64,000 nt of DNA from CAIZWU01 sp942492905 (GCA_942492905.1 OW818657.1:1364001-1428000); one strand, 5' to 3'. Counted from the stretch's first letter, positions 43,238 to 51,986 are shown. Notes: generated by a model from the sequence alone, not told the origin. A program made the numbers and translations.

Positions 43238-45085
43238 TCAGTTCTCAGCCTTGGGTTGCGGAGTCAGTTTGTTTTCCGTCATGAACAGATACAAACGTCC
43301 GAAAGGCCCTCCGACATCATAGTAGTTTTTCATCGGAAGTTCCGAGGACAACATCCCCTGCAGGGCAGTGCTTTCCTGGTCATTTTTAGCCAGCCCCATG
43401 GCCGGGTAGAACATGACATACTGCCGCCAAGCGAAGAATTCCGAGCGGGGCTGGCTGGCTTCGCTCAAGCGGCTCCACAATAATTGCGGGCTCAGCAGGA
43501 TCGCGGAAATCGGGGTCCCCTTGTCCTTGCCCAGGGTCATCAGCGTGTTGAGCTGTCCCTGATCCTTGGGCAGCCAGAAACTGCTCCGTTGTCCATACCA
43601 TGAGACCGCCCAAGGGATATCCGACACGATGATTTCATTTTCGGGCAGCAAGTCCGCGTAGTCCTTGATCAGACGGGGGACATAGTTGGGATACTGGACG
43701 CGGAATTGTTTATCGATCTTGTTCAGGTCCACCACCCGGGGGATCATATTGAGGACAAAGGGAAGGGCGCTGATGAGGATGGCGAGGATAAAGTGTCCAT
43801 TCCGAACGGCGGGAATCTGCAGCGGGAGATTGAGCCGGTTCCAGAGCACCGAAAGGAAGGCCAGCCCGTAACCGGTCATCACCGGGATGAAAAGAATATG
43901 GAGATTGTTCTCATGGGTCTGCGTCTCGTGGAGGGATTTGATCCCGTAAAGGGTCATCCCTACCACGCCGAAGAACCACATGATCAGGATGGCCCAGCGG
44001 AAGTCCGCGATCTCCTTCCGCCGGAAGGGATGCAGCAGGCTGAGGAAAAACAGCGGGGCCGCCACCACCCCACCCAGATAACCATACAGTTCGGACACCT
44101 GCCCCAGAGCGTTGGCCACCGCTTTGCGGAGGAATCCCTGGAAATTCAACCCGCCCACGGTCTGTTCCAAATCCCGGAACAAGGCCTCTTCGCTGCTGGC
44201 TCCGCCCAGTCCGGAGTAGAAGGCATACAATCCGGATCCGAGAGGATTGCCGGTCCGTTGATAATTCATCCATCCCCAGATCCCCGCGATCACACCTACG
44301 ATGCCCAGGATCATTCCCAGCATCAGCACCCGGCGGGAGAAATACAGGGCCACAAAGACCAGCAGCCCGAAGAACACCCACAGTGTCAGCCAGTGCGCCA
44401 ACGCCAGCAGTCCAAAAAATCCACCGGTCAGGGCCAGCCAGAGCACCGAACTGCGGCCCTGGGCTTCATTTTCCACCGCCTTGTATAAAAAGTAGGTCCC
44501 GAAGCTGAACAGGAACAACATCAGCATCTGCGGCAAACCCGTCTGGGAAAACTTCCACAACAGTTCACAGAGCAACAGCAGGAGGGCGGTCACCCCCCCG
44601 ATCCGGGCATCAAAAATTCTCGAAACCAGCAGATAGGTGATCCCGATGGAGGCCAGCAACAGGACCATCGCGGTGCCGGCAATCAGGACATCCGGCGTAT
44701 ACACCGACTGTTTGTCTCCCAGTTTCCAGGTGTCTTTGGCCATGCCCAGCACCAGACTGTTCACCAGGGGGTTCAGCGGGGAGTGGTAAGTGTCCGGGGT
44801 CGCCTGCAGGTCCAAGGTGGTTCCCGGCCCCAGCAAATCCTTCGCCCGTTTTTCCAACTGCTTCCATTCCAGCGGTTTCTGCACGGTGGTGATAAATCCG
44901 TTCCCCTTGGCAATTTCGCGGGAGATCACTGCCTGCTCCATTCCTTTCGGGGTGGAAAGCCCCTTGAAGTCCAGTCCCAGAAAGTAGGCCGTCAATCCGG
45001 CCAGCAGCACCAGGAACAAAGCCCTCCGGACCATCATCCCGGCATCCAATTCCTGAGGGGCGGCAGTGATTTCAGTAGTAGCCAT
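43238..45085 (-). CDS. GT39/ArnT-like polytopic membrane glycosyltransferase
   Basis: 615 residues with an N-terminal membrane helix (RRALFLVLLAGLTAYFLGLD) and about 10 more hydrophobic segments, then a soluble C-terminal domain of about 130 residues. The first extracytoplasmic loop KGMEQAVISREIAKGNGFIT sits where GT39-family enzymes have the catalytic Asp-Glu (usually DExxY), and TYHSPLNPLVNSLVLGMAKD is where they have the substrate-facing PPL-type motif. The classical DE pair is replaced by ME, so activity is uncertain. Family members transfer sugars from polyprenyl-phosphate carriers to proteins or lipid A on the periplasmic side. Ends 7 bp before glnD. The acceptor is unknown. Confidence 0.75.
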   Translation of the reverse strand: MATTEITAAPQELDAGMMVRRALFLVLLAGLTAYFLGLDFKGLSTPKGMEQAVISREIAKGNGFITTVQKPLEWKQLEKRAKDLLGPGTTLDLQATPDTYHSPLNPLVNSLVLGMAKDTWKLGDKQSVYTPDVLIAGTAMVLLLASIGITYLLVSRIFDARIGGVTALLLLLCELLWKFSQTGLPQMLMLFLFSFGTYFLYKAVENEAQGRSSVLWLALTGGFFGLLALAHWLTLWVFFGLLVFVALYFSRRVLMLGMILGIVGVIAGIWGWMNYQRTGNPLGSGLYAFYSGLGGASSEEALFRDLEQTVGGLNFQGFLRKAVANALGQVSELYGYLGGVVAAPLFFLSLLHPFRRKEIADFRWAILIMWFFGVVGMTLYGIKSLHETQTHENNLHILFIPVMTGYGLAFLSVLWNRLNLPLQIPAVRNGHFILAILISALPFVLNMIPRVVDLNKIDKQFRVQYPNYVPRLIKDYADLLPENEIIVSDIPWAVSWYGQRSSFWLPKDQGQLNTLMTLGKDKGTPISAILLSPQLLWSRLSEASQPRSEFFAWRQYVMFYPAMGLAKNDQESTALQGMLSSELPMKNYYDVGGPFGRLYLFMTENKLTPQPKAEN

Positions 45086-45235
45086 GCAGTAAAATAAGTG
45101 AGGAAAATGAGGCAGGCCCGAGGGCGGGAACGCGCAGTATGCACCTGCGGCTGCTTAGCGCAATCATTTCAATGGGGCAGCATAGTCATGCTTCCACGAT
45201 CATCTTCTAACCCGCTGGCAGAGGAGTCCACCGGC

Positions 45236-46663
45236 TCAGTCGCTGCCTTCACCCTCGTTGTCGTCATCCGCCAGTTTGAGTTCCTTGAGCTTGCGTTGCA
45301 GCGTACGGCGGGAAATGCCCAACAATTTAGCGGCCTCACTGCGGTTCTGGCGCGTGCGCTGGAGGGCTTCCAGGATAAAGCGGATTTCCATTTTCCCAAT
45401 CGAGAGATCCGACGGCAGGACGGCGGCAGTGACAGGCAGCGGCGTGCCGGCGGGCGAGGGACGTCCCGGACGATGCATGGTGGGAGCCGGGGCTTCGCCT
45501 CGCAGCGTGGCGGGAAGGTGGCGCACCAGCATCCGGGCTCCCGTGCCCATGACGATGCCGTGTTCGATGGCGGTGCGCAGTTCCCGCACGTTGCCCGGCC
45601 AATTGTAGGCCATCAGGGCCTGCATGGCTTCGGGGCCGATTTCCCGCATCGGTTTGTTATTTTCCTTGGCCAGTTCGCGGAGAAAGGCGTTGGCGAGGGT
45701 GGGGATGTCTTCCTTCCGCTCCCGCAGCGGGGGCATGTGGATGCTGACTACGTTGAGACGGAAATAAAGATCTTCCCGGAATTTCCCGTCTGCCACCATG
45801 CCGGCGAGGTCCTTGTTGGTCGCGGCAATCACCCGGACGTCGACTTTGATAGTGGAGTTGCCGCCCACCCGCTCAATGGTGCGCTCGCCGAGGGCGCGCA
45901 GGAGTTTGACCTGGATGGCGGCGTCGATTTCACCCAATTCATCAAGGAAGAGCGTCCCTCCGTTGGCTTGTTCGAACCGGCCGATGCGCCGTTCCATGGC
46001 GCCGGTGAAGGAGCCTTTTTCGTGGCCGAAGAGCTCGCTTTCCAACAATTGCGGGCTGAGGGCAGCGCAATGCACAATTACCAGTTTGGCCTTGGGGCGC
46101 CCGCTGAGATTGTGGATGGCGTGGGCGACGAGTTCCTTCCCGGTGCCGCTTTCGCCTTCCACCAGCACGGTGGCGCGGGTGGGGGCGACCTGCGTGATAG
46201 TCTCGAAAACGCGCTGCATCGGGACGGACTTCCCGAGGATGCGGTCCAGGGCATATCGATCTTCGACCTGTCTTTTGAGCGAAGTGTTTTCCAGCTCCAG
46301 CTTGCGGCTGCGCAGAGCCCGTTTGATGAGGAGATCCAGTGCTTCGAGGTTGAGAGGCTTGGTGACAAAGTGCCACGCCCCCCGCTTCATGGCTTCCACG
46401 GCGGCATCCACGCTGCCGTAGGCGGTCATCATGATGACGACCGGAGCGTGAGGCATGGCGACGGCGGCTTCGATCAATTCCATGCCGTCATCCGCCCCGA
46501 GCCGGAGGTCCGTGAGCATGACATCAACCCGCTCATTTTTCAGGACTTCCATCGCCTCGGCCCGGTCCGCGGCGATATAAACGTCGTAGTCATCTTCGAG
46601 GGAGAGGCGTAGGCCTTCCCGGGTGTGTTTTTCGTCGTCGACGATCAGAACCGTGGCATCCAT
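45236..46663 (-). CDS. sigma-54-dependent response regulator, NtrC type
   Basis: 475 residues from the ATG at 46663; in-frame residues further upstream are not receiver-like. Receiver domain 1-120 with VDDEKHT and the phospho-acceptor Asp52 in LTDLRLG; central AAA+ domain about 140-380 with Walker A GESGTGKE at 170-177, the sigma-54 contact loop GSFTGA at 217-222 (GAFTGA is commoner), FRLNVV and NWPGNVREL; Fis-type HTH at the C-terminus (RSEAAKLLGISRRTLQRKLK). It should activate sigma-54 promoters on phosphorylation. No histidine kinase gene is adjacent, so its partner must be encoded elsewhere. Unusual: a His/Pro-rich 60-residue linker precedes the HTH. Confidence 0.94.
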   Translation of the reverse strand: MDATVLIVDDEKHTREGLRLSLEDDYDVYIAADRAEAMEVLKNERVDVMLTDLRLGADDGMELIEAAVAMPHAPVVIMMTAYGSVDAAVEAMKRGAWHFVTKPLNLEALDLLIKRALRSRKLELENTSLKRQVEDRYALDRILGKSVPMQRVFETITQVAPTRATVLVEGESGTGKELVAHAIHNLSGRPKAKLVIVHCAALSPQLLESELFGHEKGSFTGAMERRIGRFEQANGGTLFLDELGEIDAAIQVKLLRALGERTIERVGGNSTIKVDVRVIAATNKDLAGMVADGKFREDLYFRLNVVSIHMPPLRERKEDIPTLANAFLRELAKENNKPMREIGPEAMQALMAYNWPGNVRELRTAIEHGIVMGTGARMLVRHLPATLRGEAPAPTMHRPGRPSPAGTPLPVTAAVLPSDLSIGKMEIRFILEALQRTRQNRSEAAKLLGISRRTLQRKLKELKLADDDNEGEGSD

Positions 46664-46785
46664 GTGCGACAGTCTGTCCATGGAAAACGGGGAAGGCAAG
46701 GCTGCTTTACGGGTGGCCCTAGCCGTGGGAGAGGGAAATCAGCGTGGGTTTTTGTGGGAGGACTGCGCAACGGGATCTTCCCGGA

Positions 46786-47598
46786 TTACAGTCCCTTGGC
46801 GTAGCTGGCGCAGCGATTGAACCATCCGGCCCGCCATTGGCCTTCCGGTTTCGGTGCCAATTGGATGCGGCGGTCCAAGGTCAGACGGGCCGCCACGGCG
46901 AATTCGGCGGGTGCCTGGGCGGCATTCGGGGTGGCCCGCATATTTTGCAGGACTTGGAGGAGCCCCCAGCCGGTGCCCTGATAACGCTCGGCAGGGTTGG
47001 TGCCTTCGCCTTTAAAATTGACGTAATCCATCAGGCAATACAGACCGTCAGGACTGGCTCCCAGAGCCCGGAAGCGGCCCTCGATCAGAGCGCGTTGGGC
47101 CGGAGGGGTGGCCGCCAGAATTTTGGGCAGACTGCGCAGGCTGCGTTGGGCCGCCAATTCCCCCTGCAGCCCGATGGTGCCGGCGAGGAGGTTGCGGAGT
47201 TCGCCCATTTGGCGGGAAGGGACGGCTGCATTGAAGGCCTCCCGATTTGGCCAAGGGCAGTCCTGCGCACGAATCCATGCCGGAACCGGCACGCCGCGGG
47301 AGACCAGAAAAGCCGCGAGACCGGGGAAACTTTCTTCGTAGGTGCGCCGGCCTCCTTTGGGATACCAGATAAAGTGTCCAATTCCAAAAGAGCCGAAGGC
47401 TTCCCCTTTGTTCCAACTGGTCAGGCCCGCCACCGTGCCGCCGCACTCATTCTGCCAGATCCGCTGGCCGATTTTCTGCGCTGCCGCCGGTGGGATACGG
47501 AAGGTTTCGGCCCTAGCCGGAGGGCCGGGCAGGGCGCACAGCATGGTCAAGGCCAGCAGCCATGGACGGCTGCATCGATGCAAAAACGGGCGGAACAT
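46786..47598 (-). CDS. conserved secreted hypothetical protein
   Basis: 270 residues from the ATG at 47598, which gives a signal peptide (WLLALTMLCALPGPPARA); the in-frame extension to 47790 lies in the upstream gene. Mature part: QKIGQRIWQNECGGTVAGLT, WNKGEAFGSFGIGHFIWYPK, YEESFPGLAAFLVSRGVPVP and QGTGWGLLQVLQNMRAT. This pattern belongs to a conserved family of exported proteins in proteobacteria and verrucomicrobia whose function is not known to me. The conserved Glu and WN..GE..GS.GIGH block resembles a lysozyme-like or phosphatase-like active site, but this is only a guess. The glutaredoxin-like gene ends 13 bp upstream on the same strand, so the two are probably co-transcribed. Confidence 0.78.
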   Translation of the reverse strand: MFRPFLHRCSRPWLLALTMLCALPGPPARAETFRIPPAAAQKIGQRIWQNECGGTVAGLTSWNKGEAFGSFGIGHFIWYPKGGRRTYEESFPGLAAFLVSRGVPVPAWIRAQDCPWPNREAFNAAVPSRQMGELRNLLAGTIGLQGELAAQRSLRSLPKILAATPPAQRALIEGRFRALGASPDGLYCLMDYVNFKGEGTNPAERYQGTGWGLLQVLQNMRATPNAAQAPAEFAVAARLTLDRRIQLAPKPEGQWRAGWFNRCASYAKGL

Positions 47599-47611
47599 GC
47601 CGGGCAGGACT

Positions 47612-47977
47612 TCAGACAAACCGGACCTTGGCGCCGGGGACTTCTCCTGCGGCCATGGCGGCATGGGCTTCATCGGAACAGGCGCGGTCGATCGGGGCGT
47701 CAGCTTCCTTTTCGGAATTGCCCACCAAGCCTTCAGCCAGCAGGTAACGCTCCACTTCCTCTCCGCTGATATCGGCCAGCATGACGCCATTCACCACCAC
47801 GCAGGGGCTCAGGGGCTGACCGCTTTTTTGTTCCATTTCCCAGCGGAAGGCGGGGTTTTTGATAATGTCCTTTTCTTCAAAGGCGAGTTCATATTTGCGC
47901 ATGATGGCGCGGACACCTTCGCTCCAACCGCAGAAGGTTTTGACGTAGGCGGTGATAACGGGGGCTGGCTGGCTCAT
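47612..47977 (-). CDS. glutaredoxin-like protein with CGWS active site
   Basis: 121 residues from the ATG at 47977 (MSQPAPVITAYVKTFCGWS). Thioredoxin fold: strand ITAYVKT, active-site CGWS at about 16-19, then EGVRAIMRKYELAFEEKDI, the cis-Pro region GQPLSPCVVVNGVML, and EVERYLLAEGLV. Dithiol glutaredoxins have CPYC; here the second Cys is Ser, as in monothiol types, and the proline after the first Cys is Gly. A C-terminal extension of about 35 residues (DAPIDRACSDEAHAAMAAGE) is specific. A role in disulfide or Fe-S handling is possible. Divergent from rfbD, with about 130 bp between starts. Confidence 0.85.
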   Translation of the reverse strand: MSQPAPVITAYVKTFCGWSEGVRAIMRKYELAFEEKDIIKNPAFRWEMEQKSGQPLSPCVVVNGVMLADISGEEVERYLLAEGLVGNSEKEADAPIDRACSDEAHAAMAAGEVPGAKVRFV

Positions 47978-48104
47978 GATAGTTTTTTGGTGGGGGGTGG
48001 GTTTGAAGAAAAACGATATGACAGTGCGGGACGGGTGCAACCTGGGAAATCCAGCCGCGTTTTCCTTTGCCCCCGTCCCTAAACCCGGCGATACCCCGCC
48101 TTCC

Positions 48105-49025
48105 ATGCCTGCCACCCCTCTGCCAGAAATACCTCCTGCAGCGCCCTGCCGCGTGATTCTGCTCGGCGGCAACGGACTGCTGGGCGGGGCCTTCCGCCGG
48201 GCGTGGGCCGGACATCCCCGTTTTTCCGTCACCGAGTTTCCCCGGGCGGAGCTGAACCTCACCCGTCTTGATCAAATCCAACAAACGCTGGACCGGACAG
48301 AGTTTGATTTGCTCATCAATGCCGCGGCCTACACCCAGGTCGATGACGCCGAGGTGCAGCCGGACCTCGCCATGGCCGTCAACGCAGACGCCGCTGGTCT
48401 GCTCGCGGAACTTTGTGCCGCCCGGCGCGTCCGCATGGTCCATTTCAGCACCGATTACGTTTTCGATGGCCAGCAGTCCCGGCCCTATCTCGAGACGGAT
48501 CCCGCCTCCCCTCTCAATACTTATGGCCGGTCCAAGTTGGAGGGGGAGCAACGGGTCGCCGCCGCCTCTCCGCACCACCTCATCCTGCGTCTGGCCTGGC
48601 TCTTCGGCCCGGGCCGCGATGCGTTTCCTGAGTGGGTCCTGCAGCAGGCGCTGCGTCAGGATGAAGTCCGCGTCGTCTCTGACAAAACCGGCTCGCCTAC
48701 CTGCAGCGAAGATGTGCCTGCCGGTGTCGAAGCCCTGCTGGCCGTGCCGGATCCCGGATTGGTCCACCTCGTGAACGGCCCCGCCTGCTCCTGGCAGGAA
48801 TATGGTCAGGGAGTCCTGGATGCGGCCGCCGTCTGCGGTTGGCCCCTGCGCACCACCCGGGTGACTCCAGTTCCCCTTTCCAGCCTCCCGGGCCTCACCG
48901 CTCGCCGCCCTGTCCAGAGTGCTCTCGATACTTCGAAATTCACCCGTCTCACCGGCCTTGCTCCACGGCCTTGGCCGGAAGCCATGGCGGACCATCTCGC
49001 CGGCAAACCCGTGCCGACCCTCTGA
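48105..49025 (+). CDS. rfbD: dTDP-4-dehydrorhamnose reductase (RfbD-like)
   Basis: 306 residues from the ATG at 48105; earlier in-frame starts lie in the region divergent from the glutaredoxin gene. Extended short-chain dehydrogenase: Rossmann start VILLGGNGLLGGAF, INAAAYTQVDDAE, catalytic STDYVFDGQQSRPYLE and Y-x3-K in YGRSKLEGE, HLILRLAWLFGPGRDAF, SDKTGSPTCSEDVPAGVEAL and TARRPVQSALDTSKF. It reduces dTDP-4-keto-L-rhamnose to dTDP-L-rhamnose for surface polysaccharides. The rest of the rml set (A, B, C) is not in the window, so the symbol rests on homology. It precedes rpmB by about 170 bp. Confidence 0.9.
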   Translation: MPATPLPEIPPAAPCRVILLGGNGLLGGAFRRAWAGHPRFSVTEFPRAELNLTRLDQIQQTLDRTEFDLLINAAAYTQVDDAEVQPDLAMAVNADAAGLLAELCAARRVRMVHFSTDYVFDGQQSRPYLETDPASPLNTYGRSKLEGEQRVAAASPHHLILRLAWLFGPGRDAFPEWVLQQALRQDEVRVVSDKTGSPTCSEDVPAGVEALLAVPDPGLVHLVNGPACSWQEYGQGVLDAAAVCGWPLRTTRVTPVPLSSLPGLTARRPVQSALDTSKFTRLTGLAPRPWPEAMADHLAGKPVPTL

Positions 49026-49195
49026 TCTCTGCCATTTTAAGACCGTCTTTTACCGATCCAGCCAATCCCCCAAGGCAGGGCTACTCCGGAAACTTTTTCC
49101 CCGGAAGAAGCCAAATCCCTTGACCCGGGCGGAATCGGAGCTAAAGACACTGCCCCTTTCCCGCCTTTTCAAATTTCCAGAAAAACCTAAGCCTT

Positions 49196-49459
49196 ATGTC
49201 CAGAATCTGCATGATCTCCGGGGCCAAGCCCTTCCGCGGCCGCCGTATCCACCACAGCGGTAAAGCCAAAAAAGAGGGCGGGATCGGCCTCAACCACGTC
49301 AAAAAGGTCAACCGCACCTTCACCCCCAATCTGCGTGACAAGCGCATCTGGGTGCCCGAGCTGAATACTTTCGTCAAACTGAGGCTCACTGCCCGGTCCC
49401 TCAAGACCATGAACAAAAATGGTGCCTACAATGTTTTGAAAAAAGCTGGACTCCTCTAG
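49196..49459 (+). CDS. rpmB: 50S ribosomal protein L28
   Basis: 87 residues. Opens with MSRICMISGAKPFRGRRIHH, then HVKKVNRTFTPNLRDKRIWV and the closing KTMNKNGAYNVLKKAGLL, which match bacterial L28. It binds 23S rRNA of the large subunit. The first two positions (CMISGAKPF) replace the usual zinc-ligand Cys pair, so this is the C-minus type. In many bacteria rpmB is followed by rpmG; here a different 66-residue gene follows at 49532, and a terminator closes the pair. Confidence 0.97.
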   Translation: MSRICMISGAKPFRGRRIHHSGKAKKEGGIGLNHVKKVNRTFTPNLRDKRIWVPELNTFVKLRLTARSLKTMNKNGAYNVLKKAGLL

Positions 49460-49531
49460 GGCTCCACTGGCACACTCTGGTTTCACCACTTCTTCATCAA
49501 CCCAAACTGCGGTTTACCTACCCTTAAATCT

Positions 49532-49732
49532 ATGGCCTTCAGCGTCGTCTCCAAAAAATCCTCCAAGACTTATTACCTCCACATCCGCGAAACTCCCCGT
49601 GCGGACGGCAAGGTGACCCGCCTCTTCTACTTCTCCGGTTCCGCCGAAGGCGCTGCCGATCTCTGCCCGGAAGGTTACACGGTGGTCGAAAATGAGCGCA
49701 CTGGCCTCCCCTTCCTGAAAAAGAAGGTCTAG
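49532..49732 (+). CDS. small conserved-looking protein co-transcribed with rpmB
   Basis: 66 residues: MAFSVVSKKSSKTYYLHIRE, then GKVTRLFYFSGSAEGAADL, PEGYTVVENERTGLPFLKKKV. It is basic, compact and has no membrane segment; the strand pattern suggests a small beta protein. The first block resembles the basic N-terminus of ribosome-associated proteins. It lies 72 bp downstream of rpmB, on the same strand and before a strong terminator, where many bacteria have rpmG; it lacks the Cys pairs of L33. Not recognised as a named family. A ribosome-linked role is suggested by position only. Confidence 0.8.
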   Translation: MAFSVVSKKSSKTYYLHIRETPRADGKVTRLFYFSGSAEGAADLCPEGYTVVENERTGLPFLKKKV

Positions 49733-49750
49733 TCCTCCTTAATCATTTCC

Positions 49751-49791
49751 AGCCCTCTGTTTCCCGTCGAGGGAAGCAGGGGGCTTTTTTT
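49751..49791 (+). terminator. rho-independent terminator of rpmB operon
   Basis: Stem of 15 bp: AGCCCTCTGTTTCCC at 49751-49765 pairs with GGGAAGCAGGGGGCT at 49771-49785 (two G-U pairs), 5-base loop GTCGA, followed by seven T. It lies 19 bp after the stop of the 66-residue gene. Confidence 0.92.
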
Positions 49792-49962
49792 GTCCTGAAT
49801 TTGAGAACTGGAACTGAAGGGCCGCAAACAGTGCCTCATGGCCAAGGCTCCTCAGTTCCAAAGGTTATCCTTGCATCCGTTGAATCGGGGCCATCCGCGG
49901 CCAGCTTAGGGCCAGTTCCACCTTCTGACAGCTGATTTCCCCCTCTCCCCAGTCGTTTTCCC

Positions 49963-50985
49963 ATGTCCCAACCACACGTTGCCATTGTTGGAGCTACCGG
50001 TGCCGTCGGCATCGAAATGCTGCGCTGCCTCGAACGCCGGAACTTTCCCGTCGGCAAACTCACCCTCCTTGCCAGCGCCCGCAGCGCCGGGAAAAAACTG
50101 ACTTTCCGCGGGGAGGAACACACCATTCAGGAACTTACCCCGCAGAGCTTCGCCGGGGTGAATATCGCTCTCTTCAGTGCCGGCGGTGGTATCTCCCGCG
50201 ACTTTGCCCCCCATGCCGTCAAGGCGGGCGCGGTGGTTGTCGATAATTCCTCCGCCTTCCGCATGGACGATACCGTCCCGCTCGTGGTCCCTGAGATCAA
50301 TGCTGCCGATGCCAAAAACCATCGCGGCATCATCGCCAACCCCAACTGCAGCACCGCCATCGCGCTGATGGCGCTCTATCCGTTGCATCAGGCATTTGGC
50401 GTGAAACGCGTTTTTGCCAGTACCTACCAGGCCGTGAGCGGCACCGGTGCCCAGGCCATCGAGGAACTGGCGGCCCAATCCCGTGCCTGGGCCGCTGAAG
50501 CCCGCGCCTGGGATGACGCCAAGCTCTCCACCCCGCCGCAGGTGTATCCCCACCAGATCGCCTTCAACGCCCTCCCTCATGTCGATTCCTTCATGGACTC
50601 CGGTTATACCAAGGAGGAGATGAAGATGGAAAACGAAGGCCGCAAGATCATGCATCACCCGGCATTCAAGGCCAGCGTCACCTGCGTGCGCGTTCCAGTC
50701 TTCCGCTCCCACAGCATCGCCATCAGCGCCGAATTCGAAAAACCGATCACCGCCGCCAGCGCCCGTGCTGTGCTCGAAAAAGCCGCCGGTCTGGACGTCA
50801 TTGACGATCCGGCGAACAAACAATACCCGCTCGCCCTTGATGTCGCCGGCCGCGACAACTGTGCTGTCGGCCGCCTCCGCGCCGATTGTGCCATGGACAA
50901 CGGCCTCGCCTTTTGGGTGGTCGGCGACCAGCTCCTCAAAGGCGCTGCCCTCAACGCGGTCCAGATCGCCGAGCTGCTGGTGTAA
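49963..50985 (+). CDS. asd: aspartate-semialdehyde dehydrogenase
   Basis: 340 residues. It reduces beta-aspartyl phosphate to aspartate semialdehyde with NADPH, the branch point to lysine, diaminopimelate, methionine and threonine. Signatures: VAIVGATGAVGIEMLRCLE (nucleotide loop), LFSAGGGISRDFAPHAV, VVVDNSSAFRMDDTVPLVVP, active-site Cys in IIANPNCSTAIALMAL, STYQAVSGTGAQAIEEL and the substrate/phosphate site VPVFRSHSIAI. Size and order match the Gram-negative type. The gene stands alone between the rpmB operon and a PEP-CTERM gene. No lysC neighbour. Confidence 0.97.
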   Translation: MSQPHVAIVGATGAVGIEMLRCLERRNFPVGKLTLLASARSAGKKLTFRGEEHTIQELTPQSFAGVNIALFSAGGGISRDFAPHAVKAGAVVVDNSSAFRMDDTVPLVVPEINAADAKNHRGIIANPNCSTAIALMALYPLHQAFGVKRVFASTYQAVSGTGAQAIEELAAQSRAWAAEARAWDDAKLSTPPQVYPHQIAFNALPHVDSFMDSGYTKEEMKMENEGRKIMHHPAFKASVTCVRVPVFRSHSIAISAEFEKPITAASARAVLEKAAGLDVIDDPANKQYPLALDVAGRDNCAVGRLRADCAMDNGLAFWVVGDQLLKGAALNAVQIAELLV

Positions 50986-51164
50986 CCGGAAAGCCTTGGC
51001 GAGGGGGCAGGGTGGGCCATGCAAAGCACGGGGGGGCGTTTTCAGGCGTGAATGGTTTTTTTGCGGCTCCGGCATCCAGCCGGGGGAGGTTTCCGTTGGA
51101 CTGCGATCCGCAGGTCTATTCCCGCGGGTCGGTTTCGTTCTGAACCACCAAAAAACCACTCCCC

Positions 51165-51986
51165 ATGAAACTCATTGCCCTTCTTCTCTCCAGTGTCGTG
51201 CTCAGTCCTGTGGCTGGCTCCGCAGCACTCATCTACGGCCTCACCAGCACCAACGGATTGATCAGTTTCGACTCATCCTCCCCGGGGACCGTGACCACCA
51301 TAGGAACGATCTCCCAGGCCGGGATTATGGACATCGATTTCTATCCCGTGAACGGCGTCCTCTACGGCTCCACCAGCTCGGGAGGGCTTTACCGCATCAA
51401 CACCACGACAGGGGCGGCCTCCCTCGCCGCCTCGCCTTCCCTCGTCATCGCCAGCCTGACCGAAATTGACTTCAATCCCTCCGCAGACCGTCTGCGCATC
51501 TTTGCCGCCAATGACCAGAATTACCGCATGGCTCCGGATGTGTTCACCAACAATGCCGCTGCTCCCGGAACCACTTTGCTCGATGGTACCTTCAGCGATA
51601 CTGGGGTGAATCTCGTCGGCTCCGCCTATTCCAACAATATCGACGGCACCGCCACGACCACACTCTACAGCATCGACTCCGTGAGTAGCCGCCTCTATGA
51701 GCATTCGGTCGGCCCTGCGTTCAACACCGTCACCCCGCGTGCGGCCATGCTGGGCTTCACGGCCAGTCTGAATGTGGGCTTTGATATCGGCCAGGACGGC
51801 ATCGCTTACCTTTCCAACAATAATGATTTCTACACTTTGGACCTTACCTCCGGAGTGGCGACCTCTGCGGGCACGGTGGGGGGCAGCGGACTTGTCAGCC
51901 TCGCCGCCGTGGCAGTGCCGGAAGCCTCGACGGTCTCCGTGCTCCTCCTGACGGGCCTCGCCGCCCTGCGCCGCCGACGGGCCTGA
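51165..51986 (+). CDS. DUF4394 PEP-CTERM protein
   Basis: 273 residues. Signal peptide (LIALLLSSVVLSPVAGSAA), then a beta-propeller-like DUF4394 body: LIYGLTSTNGLISFDSS, GIMDIDFYPVNGVLYGSTSS, IDFNPSADRLRIFAANDQNY and FDIGQDGIAYLSNNNDFYTL. The C-terminus VPEASTVSVLLLTGLAALRRRR is a PEP-CTERM variant in which the second Pro of VPEP is Ala. It would be exported and sorted by exosortase. Alone on its strand, 180 bp after asd; the intervening bases hold no gene. Function unknown. Confidence 0.88.
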   Translation: MKLIALLLSSVVLSPVAGSAALIYGLTSTNGLISFDSSSPGTVTTIGTISQAGIMDIDFYPVNGVLYGSTSSGGLYRINTTTGAASLAASPSLVIASLTEIDFNPSADRLRIFAANDQNYRMAPDVFTNNAAAPGTTLLDGTFSDTGVNLVGSAYSNNIDGTATTTLYSIDSVSSRLYEHSVGPAFNTVTPRAAMLGFTASLNVGFDIGQDGIAYLSNNNDFYTLDLTSGVATSAGTVGGSGLVSLAAVAVPEASTVSVLLLTGLAALRRRRA

